A program made the translations under genes and the position numbers. 64,000 nucleotides of DNA from Oxalobacteraceae bacterium (lineage in GTDB: Bacteria > Pseudomonadota > Gammaproteobacteria > Burkholderiales > Burkholderiaceae_D): positions 1-64,000 of the forward strand of contig JAUYNR010000016.1 of the NCBI GenBank assembly GCA_030698225.1, given 5' to 3'. The notes beneath the pieces were generated by a model, which saw nothing but the letters and a program-made list of their open reading frames with translations, searched no databases and had not been told where the DNA came from. Below, one piece after another: positions 7,554 to 15,164 of this stretch. Each line of letters starts with the position of its first letter. The stretch's first letter is position 1.

Positions 7554-8993
7554 TCAAACGCCCTCATCCCCAGCCCTGCTCCCGCTCGCGGGAGAAGGGG
7601 GCAGGCGCAGCAGCGCTTTCTGGAAAGACGGCGGCAGCGCCGGATTCAGCCGGAACTGCGGCTCGCTGCTGAAGATCTGCATCTGTTGCAGCCAGGCTTC
7701 GAATTCCGGCGCCGGCCGCAGCCCCAGCGTGCGGCGCGCATATAGTGCATCGTGGAACGAAGTGGTCTGGTAATTGAGCATGATGTCGTCCGAGCCCGGT
7801 ATCCCCATCACGAAATTGCAGCCGGCCACGCCCAGCAGGGTCAGCAGCACGTCCATGTCGTTCTGGTCGGCCTCCGCATGGTTGGTGTAACAGACGTCGC
7901 AGCCCATCGGCAGACCGAGCAGCTTGGCGCAGAAATGGTCTTCCAGTCCGGCGCGGATGATCTGCTTGCCGTCGAACAGGTATTCGGGGCCGATGAAGCC
8001 GACCACGGTATTGACCAGCAGCGGCTTGAACCGGCGCGCCACCGCATACGCGCGCGCCTCGCAGGTTTGCTGGTCGAGCCCGTGATGCGCATTGGCCGAC
8101 AGCGCGCTGCCCTGGCCGGTTTCGAAATACATCACGTTGTCGCCGACCGTGCCGCGTTGCAATGACAGCGCGGCGCTGCGCGCTTCGCCCAGCAGCGCCA
8201 GGCTGACGCCGAAGCTGCGGTTGGTGGCTTCGGTGCCGCCGACCGACTGGAACACCAGATCGACCGGCGCGCCGCGGTTGATCGCCTCGACGGTGTTGGT
8301 GACGTGGGTCAGCACGCAGGACTGGGTCGGGATCTGGTACTGGTCGATGATGTCGGCCATCATCGTGACCAGCCTGATGACTTGCGGCACGTTGTCGGTG
8401 GCCGGATTGATGCCGAACACCGCATCGCCGCTGCCGTACAGCAAGCCGTCGAGCAGGCTGGCGGCGATGCCGCTGGCGTCGTCGGTCGGGTGGTTCGGCT
8501 GCAGCCGGGTCGACATCCGGCCCGGCAACCCGATGGTGTTGCGGAACGCGGTCACCACGCGACACTTCTGCGCGACCAGGATCAGGTCCTGGTTGCGCAT
8601 GATCTTCGACACGGCGGCCGCCATTTCCGGCGTGATGCCGGGCGCCAGCGCAGCCAGCACTGCGCTGTCGACGTCGTCGCCCAGCAGCCAGTTGCGGAAA
8701 TCGCCGACCGTCAGGTGGCTGACCGGCGCGAACGCGGCGGCATCGTGGCTATCGATGATCAGGCGCGTGATTTCGTCGTCTTCGTAGGGGATCAGCGCTT
8801 CGTTGAGGAAGGTGGCCAGCGGCAACTCGGCCAGCGCCATCTGCGCCACAGCGCGCTGTTGCGCACTGTGCGCGGCAACGCCGGCCAGCATGTCGCCGGA
8901 GCGCAACGGCGTGGCCTTGGCCAACAGGTCTTTCAGATCGCGAAAGCCGTAGGTCTTGCTGCCGGCGGTGTGGGTGTACTGATGTGTATGCAC
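7554..8993 (-). CDS. eutB: Ethanolamine ammonia-lyase large subunit
   Basis: The 479-residue TIM-barrel catalytic subunit of ethanolamine ammonia-lyase. The N-terminus HTAGSKTYGFRDLKDLLAKA and later SDDIMLNYQTTSFHDALYAR and LRPAPEFEAWLQQM segments are characteristic of EutB. The start is a GTG at 8993; no in-frame ATG precedes the conserved block. The natural C-terminus seems to end near QKALLRL: the last residues, PPSPASGSRAGDEGV, are the translation of a REP repeat, making this protein slightly longer than usual. The stop lies 42 bases before the preferred eutC start. A 10-bp palindrome upstream may control expression. Cobalamin must come from elsewhere in the genome. Confidence 0.95.
   Translation of the reverse strand: MHTHQYTHTAGSKTYGFRDLKDLLAKATPLRSGDMLAGVAAHSAQQRAVAQMALAELPLATFLNEALIPYEDDEITRLIIDSHDAAAFAPVSHLTVGDFRNWLLGDDVDSAVLAALAPGITPEMAAAVSKIMRNQDLILVAQKCRVVTAFRNTIGLPGRMSTRLQPNHPTDDASGIAASLLDGLLYGSGDAVFGINPATDNVPQVIRLVTMMADIIDQYQIPTQSCVLTHVTNTVEAINRGAPVDLVFQSVGGTEATNRSFGVSLALLGEARSAALSLQRGTVGDNVMYFETGQGSALSANAHHGLDQQTCEARAYAVARRFKPLLVNTVVGFIGPEYLFDGKQIIRAGLEDHFCAKLLGLPMGCDVCYTNHAEADQNDMDVLLTLLGVAGCNFVMGIPGSDDIMLNYQTTSFHDALYARRTLGLRPAPEFEAWLQQMQIFSSEPQFRLNPALPPSFQKALLRLPPSPASGSRAGDEGV
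7561..7596. repeat. REP-type hairpin repeat inside the 3' end of eutB
   Basis: CCCTCATCCCC tail followed by a 7-bp stem CTCCCGC-TC-GCGGGAG. It is oriented opposite to the unit at 7455-7497 and encodes the unusual C-terminal residues of EutB. Confidence 0.75.
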
Positions 8994-9018
8994 GGTTTTT
9001 GTCTTGGTGATGAGTGCG

Positions 9019-9045
9019 CGATATTTGATCTTAGGTCAAATATCG
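9019..9045 (-). promoter_or_regulatory. Palindrome upstream of eutB, candidate operator or 5'-UTR hairpin
   Basis: A perfect inverted repeat of 10 bp arms, CGATATTTGA-N7-TCAAATATCG, 26 bases upstream of the eutB GTG. Its low GC against a GC-rich background and its position just before the only gene pair reading that way suggest an operator for an ethanolamine-responsive regulator, but no regulator gene is adjacent. Confidence 0.45.
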
Positions 9046-9147
9046 GGTGGCCGCAGATATCACTTGCACGATTGCTGCTGGTCAGCACCAAATAGCCATA
9101 AGCGACCGGAAGAAACGGAATGATCGCTATTGGATTGAGATTGTTTG

Positions 9148-9223
9148 CGGGTATCAATAAAAATTACTCGTTTTCCGCATGTTTTCATTGGCATTTAAAA
9201 AATACATGATTGAGTATTTTTTT
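9148..9223 (+). repeat. Dispersed ~76-nt structured repeat, copy 2
   Basis: Starts CGGGTATCAATAAAAATTAC, has TTTTCCGCATGTTTTCATTG in the middle and ends in a perfect 9-bp stem AAAAAATAC-N8-GTATTTTTT. The rest of the 355-base gap between eutB and the next gene holds the palindrome at 9019 and nothing else I can support. Confidence 0.85.
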
Positions 9224-9348
9224 CTGCATTGCTGATGGCGGATATGCGCAGTCCAATTGTTCAATCGAGCCTGTAATCGACTGTCGTATTTGTTATCCGG
9301 CACTACGCTGGTGCTGGTCGTGCCCTCACCATGAGACGCTGACACCCA

Positions 9349-10554
9349 TCACGGCGTTTTCAGGATATTGCAATTGCCCTTCAGGAAAGCCAGCACTTCG
9401 ACGAATTTTGCGTCCCAGTCGTCCAGCAGGTATTTCTCCGCTTCCGCAAAAAAATCATCCCATAGCGCGACCAGATCTTCGCGCATCTCAAACGGCGCGA
9501 ATCGTTCGATATAGCCGCTGACCAGCGCCGGCTTGACGCCGTCCTTGCGGATCTTCCGGACTATTTCCCGGGTTTTTTTCTCGCTGAGACTGGTTTTCGG
9601 CGCGGTATCGGCGGCCAGGCAGAGAAACAGCGTGAGCAGCGAATCGGAGTCCGATTTGCCTTCGGTGACGCGGGTCCAGTCCTTCGAGACGATCGCGTCG
9701 AAATTGCTGACGTCGTCCGCGTCGTCGCTGCGCAGATAGTATTTCTGCTTGAACTGGTCCAGCAGCGCGGCCAGCGTGGTGGTCGGGTTGAGGATTTCCG
9801 GGATGTCGGTCTTGACGATTTTCTTGCGGATGCGTTGCGCAATCAGCCGGTATTGCTCGGGCATGTCGGCCGGGATCATGTTGGCGGATTTGATTGCGGC
9901 CGCTGCAATGCCAGTGGTCCTGAGCGCGTCTATCAGTTGCGCAAATTGGAATGCGTTCGGCAGCGCGTCCGCCTGGCTGCCGCCCAGGCGCTGCAGCAGC
10001 GCGCTGCGTATCACCAGTTCGGCGGCTTCGTCTTCCAGTGCCGCTTCGCTCATCCCTGCTCGTTCGGCGAGCCAGATCGCAGCCGCAATCTCATCTTGCG
10101 CAGCGACGCGCTTCTTGCGTTCCTTGCGGTAGGCGCTCGGCGTCAGGCGCGACCATTTTTCCAGGAAGTCCTTGACCTCCGCACTCCTGTGGCTGCCGAT
10201 GATCGCGTCTTCCGGCAGCGCAAACAGTTTCTTGAGCATCTCGGAGCCGCCGCGCGAATGCGACAGGAAGCTGTTGTCGCGCAGCGATTGCGCGGCCTGG
10301 GTCAGATCGCCGCCGGTTTTTTCTTCCAGGTACAGGCTCACCAGGTTGACCATGCGCGCAAGCGCGGTTTCGACATCCGGGCGCAGGTATTGGGAGCCGA
10401 AAAAATCGGCGATCTGTACCATGCCTTTCGGCGCGTCGTCCAGGATCGCGCTGACCCTGGCCGGATCGATGATGCGCTGTTGCACCCCGAAGTGGAGCGC
10501 TTTTTCAAAAAACGGCCGCGCGTCGTACAGTGAGACTTTGCTGTTATCGGGCAT
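9349..10554 (-). CDS. Uncharacterised helical protein, 401 residues
   Basis: I do not recognise a domain. The protein is predicted mostly alpha-helical, soluble and without signal peptide. It contains a basic patch near residues 140-152 (YRKERKKRVAAQDE), a second near 240-252 (IAQRIRKKIVKTD) and an acidic C-terminal part rich in aromatic residues (LVALWDDFFAEAEKYLLDDW). It is the last of four consecutive minus-strand genes that begin with a J-domain protein, so a role linked to that chaperone partner is possible. A 195-base gap with a repeat separates it from the previous gene. No catalytic motif is evident. Confidence 0.75.
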   Translation of the reverse strand: MPDNSKVSLYDARPFFEKALHFGVQQRIIDPARVSAILDDAPKGMVQIADFFGSQYLRPDVETALARMVNLVSLYLEEKTGGDLTQAAQSLRDNSFLSHSRGGSEMLKKLFALPEDAIIGSHRSAEVKDFLEKWSRLTPSAYRKERKKRVAAQDEIAAAIWLAERAGMSEAALEDEAAELVIRSALLQRLGGSQADALPNAFQFAQLIDALRTTGIAAAAIKSANMIPADMPEQYRLIAQRIRKKIVKTDIPEILNPTTTLAALLDQFKQKYYLRSDDADDVSNFDAIVSKDWTRVTEGKSDSDSLLTLFLCLAADTAPKTSLSEKKTREIVRKIRKDGVKPALVSGYIERFAPFEMREDLVALWDDFFAEAEKYLLDDWDAKFVEVLAFLKGNCNILKTP

Positions 10555-10639
10555 AGGGAAGCGGAAGTGGTTTAGAGCAGATGGTTTTTAAATGGACATG
10601 AAAAAGTGACTATTCAGCCTGCTATGAACGCTCCTTCCA

Positions 10640-10743
10640 CCTGACAGGGGGAAGGTTGGGATGGAGTTCGAATGGTTGAAATACCGATGCGGCTGATCAA
10701 AATTTCTACCCTCTCCCTAACCCTCCCCCTGCAAGGGGGAGGG
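10640..10743. repeat. C/G-rich hairpin repeat
   Basis: Contains a perfect 10-bp stem CCCTCCCCCT-GCA-AGGGGGAGGG at 10721-10743, preceded by CTCTCCCTAACC and, further left, GACAGGGGGAAGGTTGGGATGG. This is a variant of the widespread bacterial CCCTCTCCC...GGGAGAGGG repeat. It follows the 10750 gene and could also act as a transcription terminator. Confidence 0.6.
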
Positions 10744-10749
10744 AATAAT

Positions 10750-11478
10750 TCACAGCGCCGACTCCTCGCCCAGCATTACGGCCGGCGCTTTTTCTTCTTC
10801 GGAGTCCTTGGCGTTCAAGGCCGCTTCCGCCAGCGCGGCAACGCGCAGGCTGTCACGCCAGCGCGCGCGCAGCATGAACAGCACTTCGGTAAACAGGTCG
10901 GGGGTGACATAGCGCAGCGTCCAGGTCAGCTCCATCCAGTCGTGATCGTTGACTTCTTCATGGCTCAGGCGCGGATGCTCGTCGGGGTCGGTTGCCAGAT
11001 CGTAATCGACCAGCTCGGCTTTCGATTCATCGCCATACTTGAAAAGATCGAAGGTCGAGTATTGAAAGAAATGCTCGACCCGCTCGGCCTTGTCGGACAG
11101 GTAGTCGACCAGCGCATCGCAGCCGCCGTCGATGTCGCCGATCGCGTGCAGGAATTCGCCGGCATCGCAGCCTTCGCGGAAGATGATCGAGTTGATCATC
11201 CCGCGCAGGTGCTCGTGGCTGAGATCGTTGTAGCGCCGCTCCAGAACCACCGCACGGGCGAACTGTTCCGGGGTGACCAGCAGGTTGACCACCGATTCCT
11301 TCGATACGTCATATTCGCGAATGATCGCCAGCAGGTCGGAGGGCGGCAGATCGTCGAGCGCGAGCACCAGCGCATGGTCGCCCTCGGCTTCGGCCAGCGC
11401 TACCAGCGCATGTTCGGCGCCGACAATGTCGCCGGCGCGCACCAGGCTTTGTGCTTTGAGTAGTGCAGGTGTGTTCAT
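10750..11478 (-). CDS. Uncharacterised acidic protein, 242 residues
   Basis: Function unknown. A strongly acidic soluble protein without a signal peptide. Residues 1-60 (LLKAQSLVRAGDIVGAEHAL, then VLALDDLPPSDLLAII) resemble a short helical repeat such as a TPR-like hairpin, but I cannot name the family. The middle is rich in Asp and aromatic residues (AERVEHFFQYSTFDLFKYGD) and the tail ends ESAL after an EEEK stretch. It lies third in the J-domain block, 127 bases after the preceding gene and 195 bases before the next. Codon use matches the chromosome. Confidence 0.75.
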   Translation of the reverse strand: MNTPALLKAQSLVRAGDIVGAEHALVALAEAEGDHALVLALDDLPPSDLLAIIREYDVSKESVVNLLVTPEQFARAVVLERRYNDLSHEHLRGMINSIIFREGCDAGEFLHAIGDIDGGCDALVDYLSDKAERVEHFFQYSTFDLFKYGDESKAELVDYDLATDPDEHPRLSHEEVNDHDWMELTWTLRYVTPDLFTEVLFMLRARWRDSLRVAALAEAALNAKDSEEEKAPAVMLGEESAL

Positions 11479-11605
11479 GGGCTATCCGGTATGAAAAAGT
11501 ATTATTCCATTTCTAAATCAACCGTGCACTTTGTCGGCTTCGCTTGCCGTACCTGCGTACTGTCTGCGCTTCGCCTTCGCGTTCACGATTGATGTAAAAA
11601 CGGAA

Positions 11606-12160
11606 TTAGTTGTTGCGGTCGAATCCCTGCTCGACCATCCAGTCCGATCCTGCTTCCGCCAGGTCGGAATCGGCATCTTCGTCGCCGTCATAGTCGTTGC
11701 GATTTTGATCGCGGTTTTCTTCTTCGTCCTCGTCGTCGCCATCGGCGCCGGCATGGTGCGGGATGCCGGCGTCGCTCTTGCAGTGCAGGTATTCCAGCCC
11801 GGCTGCCACGATCAGGAACTGCTCGCCGTCCGGGTGCACCAGGACGGTCTTGGCAAGCTTGCTGGCCCAGCCCGCCAATTCCAGCGATGGCAGCAGCGTT
11901 GCCCACGACGGGAATTCATTGGGTTCCCTGGCTACCAGCGCATCCATCACCTTGCCGCTGACGAAATTGATGCCGGTGTGGAAGGCCACTGCACCCATTT
12001 CCGGATAATTCTTGATCATCGGCATCAGCGACGGGATCTGGTCGCGTTTGGCGAGCAGCCGCGAAGCCAGCACATCGTTGCCGCCGGAATCGCTGCACAT
12101 GTCATCGAGCTCGGCGTCGTAGGCGGATTTGAGTTCATGAAAAAATGGCGACAGTCTCAA
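11606..12160 (-). CDS. Uncharacterised protein with an acidic tail, 184 residues
   Basis: Function unknown. The N-terminal ~130 residues are hydrophobic-helical and globular in composition (FFHELKSAYDAELDDMC, SWATLLPSLELAGWASKLAK). Residues about 137-184 form a long disordered acidic tail (DGDDEDEEENRDQN, then DGDEDADSDLAEAG). Acidic tails of this kind are common on chaperone-associated or nucleic-acid-mimicking proteins, but that is inference. Its start overlaps the stop of the J-domain gene by four bases, so the two are co-translated and probably work together. Confidence 0.75.
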   Translation of the reverse strand: MRLSPFFHELKSAYDAELDDMCSDSGGNDVLASRLLAKRDQIPSLMPMIKNYPEMGAVAFHTGINFVSGKVMDALVAREPNEFPSWATLLPSLELAGWASKLAKTVLVHPDGEQFLIVAAGLEYLHCKSDAGIPHHAGADGDDEDEEENRDQNRNDYDGDEDADSDLAEAGSDWMVEQGFDRNN

Positions 12161-12444
12161 TGCAGCACTCCTTGAATATAATTTGTCCAGATTTCCCTGG
12201 CTGTTTGAAGCGGGTTGTCGAGCAGGTTGCGGCGGCGATTTTCATCAAAGGCCGCGCGCTTTTCTTCGACCGATAGCGTGTCATACGCGACCTTGATTTC
12301 CCGGAATTTTTCTGCTGCATCGTGCGCCGCGTTCTTGTCCGGATGGAACAATGACGCCTTTTGCCGGAACGCAGTCTTTATCTCGGCAATCGAGGCGTCG
12401 CTCTCGATGCCCAATACAAGATAGTAATCTTTTATATTCTTCAT
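12157..12444 (-). CDS. Short J-domain (DnaJ-like) co-chaperone
   Basis: A 95-residue protein that is almost only a J domain: KDYYLVLGIESDASIAEIKT forms helix I, FRQKASLFHPDKN carries the HPD motif that stimulates DnaK ATPase, and AAEKFREIKVAYDTLSVEEK forms helix III. The C-terminal ~25 residues (RRRNLLDNPLQTAREIW) are unique. The frame is open to 12510, but the ATG at 12444 fits the J-domain start and lies outside the dispersed repeat that occupies the upstream DNA. It lacks the Gly/Phe and zinc regions of DnaJ, so it is a specialised co-chaperone, probably serving the unknown protein whose gene overlaps its stop. Confidence 0.85.
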   Translation of the reverse strand: MKNIKDYYLVLGIESDASIAEIKTAFRQKASLFHPDKNAAHDAAEKFREIKVAYDTLSVEEKRAAFDENRRRNLLDNPLQTAREIWTNYIQGVLH

Positions 12445-12456
12445 TTGAGAAACTCT

Positions 12457-12527
12457 GGTATTCGAATGAGTATTTTTTATGTCGCAATGAATATATGCGG
12501 GAAATGCCATAAAAATAGCGATACCCC
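12457..12527 (-). repeat. Dispersed ~76-nt structured repeat, copy 3
   Basis: Read on the minus strand it starts GGGGTATCGC, has CCCGCATATATTCATTGCG (CGCA...TGCG stem) and then ATAAAAAATACTCATTCG. The 3' stem is degenerate in this copy. It lies directly upstream of the J-domain gene, in the opposite orientation to the copy at 9148, so the two bracket the four-gene block. Confidence 0.8.
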
Positions 12528-12568
12528 TTGTTTTATGTAAATTGTCCAGTAGCGGCAGGTTAATAACG

Positions 12569-13363
12569 CTATCTGGTCATCATGCGGCGCAGCTGGAAAC
12601 TGATCGCATCGACCGCGCCGACCATGAGCAGCATCGCGATGATGACGCTGGCGGCTTGCTGCATCTGGAATAGCGACAGGTGGTATTTCAGCATCTGGCC
12701 CAGCCCGCCGGCACCCACCACGCCCAGGATGGCGGCGGCGCGGATATTGTTTTCCCAGCGGTACAGCGTATACGACAGCATTTGCGGCAGCACTTGCGGC
12801 AGTGTCGCATAAAAGAACGCCGTTATCGGCGCTGCGCCGTTGATGCGCAGCGTCGCCTCCGGCGCCGGCGGCAGGTTTTCCAGCGCATCGGCGAACAGGC
12901 GGCCCAGCACGCCGGTGGTATGCGCGGCCAGCGCCAGCGTGCCGGCGAACGGCCCCAGGCCGGCGGCGATCAGCAGGATAGCGGCCCAGACCAGTTCCGG
13001 TATCGAGCGCAGCACATTGAGTTGCAGGCGGATCACCGCGCGCGCAGCGCGGCCGAAGCGGCCGCTGGCAGGCAGCGCCAGCGCGATCCCGAGCAGCAGC
13101 GCGATGCCGGTGCCCAGCGCCGACATCGACAGGGTTTCCAGCGTGCCGATGGCGATTTTCAGCAGGAAAGGCCAAGCCAGCTCGGGCGGCGCGAAGCCGC
13201 GCAGGAATTCCATGCCGGAGCGCAACGAGTCGCTGCTGAACAGTGCGCCCCATTGCAGCGGCAACGCGGCGAAACTGGCGATGATCAGCGCCAGCAGCGC
13301 AATGAGCAGCGCAACAGCAGAAAAATCGGCTGTTGGCGGCGGGGGAGCTTGACAGGGTTTCAT
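12569..13363 (-). CDS. phnE: Phosphonate-type ABC transporter permease (second permease)
   Basis: A 264-residue inner-membrane permease of the PhnE family. About six hydrophobic segments are visible, and the binding-protein-dependent transport loop lies near residues 205-235 (YRWENNIRAAAILGVVGAGGLGQ), the EAA-type motif that docks onto the ATPase. It is the distal gene of the cluster and pairs with the similar permease upstream, as in phosphonate transporters with two different PhnE subunits. A 24-bp-arm palindromic repeat sits in the 114 bases between the two permease genes. The substrate is likely an oxyanion or phosphonate (see the binding protein). Confidence 0.88.
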   Translation of the reverse strand: MKPCQAPPPPTADFSAVALLIALLALIIASFAALPLQWGALFSSDSLRSGMEFLRGFAPPELAWPFLLKIAIGTLETLSMSALGTGIALLLGIALALPASGRFGRAARAVIRLQLNVLRSIPELVWAAILLIAAGLGPFAGTLALAAHTTGVLGRLFADALENLPPAPEATLRINGAAPITAFFYATLPQVLPQMLSYTLYRWENNIRAAAILGVVGAGGLGQMLKYHLSLFQMQQAASVIIAMLLMVGAVDAISFQLRRMMTR

Positions 13364-13393
13364 TAAAACTTACGGAAAATATTGCTGTTTGCC

Positions 13394-13449
13394 AGTAGTG
13401 CAGGCCTCCGTGCCTGCACCGGGCCGCAGGCACGGAGGCCTGCACTACT
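13394..13449. repeat. Long perfect palindromic repeat between two permease genes
   Basis: Two perfect 24-base arms (13394-13417 beginning AGTAGTGCAGGCCT, and 13426-13449) around an 8-base loop. Outer sequences ACTTACG (13368-13374) and CGTAAGT (13458-13464) are also complementary. Same family as the palindrome at 1-43. As RNA it would form a very stable hairpin inside the operon. Confidence 0.9.
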
Positions 13450-13477
13450 CAATATTGCGTAAGTCTGATTCATATTA

Positions 13478-14314
13478 TCAACCCAGGCGCTTGCGCAAAA
13501 AATTGCTGACCAGATCGGCGCAGCCGACCAGCAGCACGAAGATGATCAGCATGGTGGCGACTTCGCCGCCGGCCAGCATTTTCATCGATTCATCCATCCG
13601 TTGCCCGAGCCCGCCGGCGCCGACGAAGCCCATGATCACCGAGCCGCGGATCGCGCATTCCCAGCGGTAGGTGGTGTAGGACACCAGTTCCGCGGCGGAC
13701 TCCGGCAATGCGCCATACAGCAGCGCGGCCAGCCGGCTGCTGCCGTTCTTCAGCAGCGATTCGGTGGCGTGGGCGTCGGAAGATTCGAGGATTTCCGCGT
13801 ACACCTTGCCCAGCATGCCGCAGTAGGTCAGCGCGATGGCCAGCATGCCGGCGGTCGGCCCCAGCCCGACGATGCGCACGAACAGCAGCGCCCAGACCAG
13901 TTCCGGCACGCTGCGCAACAGCACCAGCAGCCAGCGCGCGCCGTGCCGTATCAGCACGCCGGCCAAACGCATGCGGCCGCTGCCGAGGCGGGAAATCGAC
14001 AGCGATTGCGTCACCAGCAAGGTCAGCGGGATCGCGCCCAGCAGCGCCAGGGTCAGGCCGGCGGTGGCCATCGCGACGGTCTGCCAGGTCGCCACCAGCA
14101 TCAGTTGCAGAAATTCGCTCGAATGGGCCGGCGGCACGAAATCGGCCAGGAAACGCCCGGTCGCGTTCAGGCTCTGCGCATCGAGCAAGATCCAGGGCTT
14201 GAATTCGCTCGCCACCACCATCGGCCACAGCAGCACCAGCGCAATGATCGCGCCCATCATGCGGGGGCGCCAGGCCGGGTCCGGATGTTGCAAGAGGCGG
14301 GTCGTGACGGCCAT
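13478..14314 (-). CDS. phnE: Phosphonate-type ABC transporter permease (first permease)
   Basis: A 278-residue permease of the PhnE family. The open frame extends to 14404 but the ATG at 14314 starts 7 bases after the ATPase stop, which is the sensible start. It has about six membrane segments (for example MMGAIIALVLLWPMVVASEF near residue 20) and the docking loop YRWECAIRGSVIMGFVGAGG near residue 220. It pairs with the second PhnE to form a heterodimeric channel. Both permeases share the same length and fold but are clearly divergent, implying old duplication. Confidence 0.9.
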   Translation of the reverse strand: MAVTTRLLQHPDPAWRPRMMGAIIALVLLWPMVVASEFKPWILLDAQSLNATGRFLADFVPPAHSSEFLQLMLVATWQTVAMATAGLTLALLGAIPLTLLVTQSLSISRLGSGRMRLAGVLIRHGARWLLVLLRSVPELVWALLFVRIVGLGPTAGMLAIALTYCGMLGKVYAEILESSDAHATESLLKNGSSRLAALLYGALPESAAELVSYTTYRWECAIRGSVIMGFVGAGGLGQRMDESMKMLAGGEVATMLIIFVLLVGCADLVSNFLRKRLG

Positions 14315-14321
14315 GGCGGGC

Positions 14322-15152
14322 TCAGCAGTGCGCAATGACGATGACCGGCAGCGGCTGGCCGGCATCCGCTGGCGAGCTGCCGGCATTCTGGTACAGCGCC
14401 GCAATCATCGCATCGCTGACCTGCGCACGCGCGGCGTCGAACAGGATGCGGCCGTCGCGCAAGCCGACGATGCGCGGGAAATGGCTGCGCGCCAGTTCCA
14501 CCTGATGCAGGCTGCAGATCAACGTCGCATTGCGGCGGGCGGACTCCTGTTGCAACGCGGCCAGGGTTTGCAGCGCCAGCGTCGGGTCCAGCGCCGACAG
14601 CGGCTCATCGACCAGGAAAGCTTCGGCCTTCGATACCAGCAGCCGCGCCATGCCGCAGCGCTGACGTTCGCCGCCGGACAGGCGGTCGACCCGCGCATAC
14701 AGCTTGTCTTGCAGATTGAAGCGCGCCAACGCGTCATAGGCGGCTTGCGCATTGACCGCGCCGGGCTTGATCAGCGCCGCCAGCGCGCGCCAGAATCCCC
14801 ATTGCGGCAAGCGTCCGGCCAGCACCGCAGCCACCACCCGCTGGCGCGGCGGCAGCGGCGGGGTTTGCGGCGCCAGGAACAGCCGTGCGCGCAGCAGATG
14901 GCGCTCGGCGTGATCCAGCTCCCACGGCGACAGTCCGAAGGCGGAAAATGCACCCGCCTGCGCCCGATGGGCGCAGGCAAGGGTATGCAGCAAGGTGGTC
15001 TTGCCGGCCCCGGACGGCCCGATCAGCGCGACCTGCTCGCCCTGCCCGATCGACAGCGTCACATCGTTCAGCGCGAAACTGGACGGTGCGGAGCGGGTGC
15101 CGTGGGCGCTTGACGGATGGCGCACGCTGGCGCCCCGCAGTACAAATGACAT
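14322..15152 (-). CDS. phnC: Phosphonate-type ABC transporter ATP-binding protein
   Basis: A 276-residue ATPase of the PhnC type: Walker A GPSGAGKTTLL near residue 44, signature LSGGERQRCGMARLL near 157, Walker B EAFLVDEPLSALDP near 176 and switch His in CSLHQVELA near 214. It energises the two permeases downstream and serves the binding protein gene located 12 bases upstream. The C-terminus is slightly extended (PADAGQPLPVIVIAHC) compared with typical PhnC. Confidence 0.92.
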   Translation of the reverse strand: MSFVLRGASVRHPSSAHGTRSAPSSFALNDVTLSIGQGEQVALIGPSGAGKTTLLHTLACAHRAQAGAFSAFGLSPWELDHAERHLLRARLFLAPQTPPLPPRQRVVAAVLAGRLPQWGFWRALAALIKPGAVNAQAAYDALARFNLQDKLYARVDRLSGGERQRCGMARLLVSKAEAFLVDEPLSALDPTLALQTLAALQQESARRNATLICSLHQVELARSHFPRIVGLRDGRILFDAARAQVSDAMIAALYQNAGSSPADAGQPLPVIVIAHC

Positions 15153-15164
15153 GTTGCTTCAGTC

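Noticed and set aside
10660-10680. GGAGTTCGAATGG as a T-arm of a tRNA gene
   Set aside because: No acceptor, D-arm or anticodon stem can be folded around it; no tRNA gene was found anywhere in the window.
11487-11520. Possible ninth copy of the dispersed repeat (GGTATGAAAAAGTATTATTCC)
   Set aside because: Only the first ~25 bases resemble the family; the CCGCA and 3' stem blocks are missing.
12445-12510. N-terminal extension of the J-domain protein (MAFPAYIHCD...)
   Set aside because: It is encoded by the dispersed repeat copy and lies before a good J-domain start at 12444.
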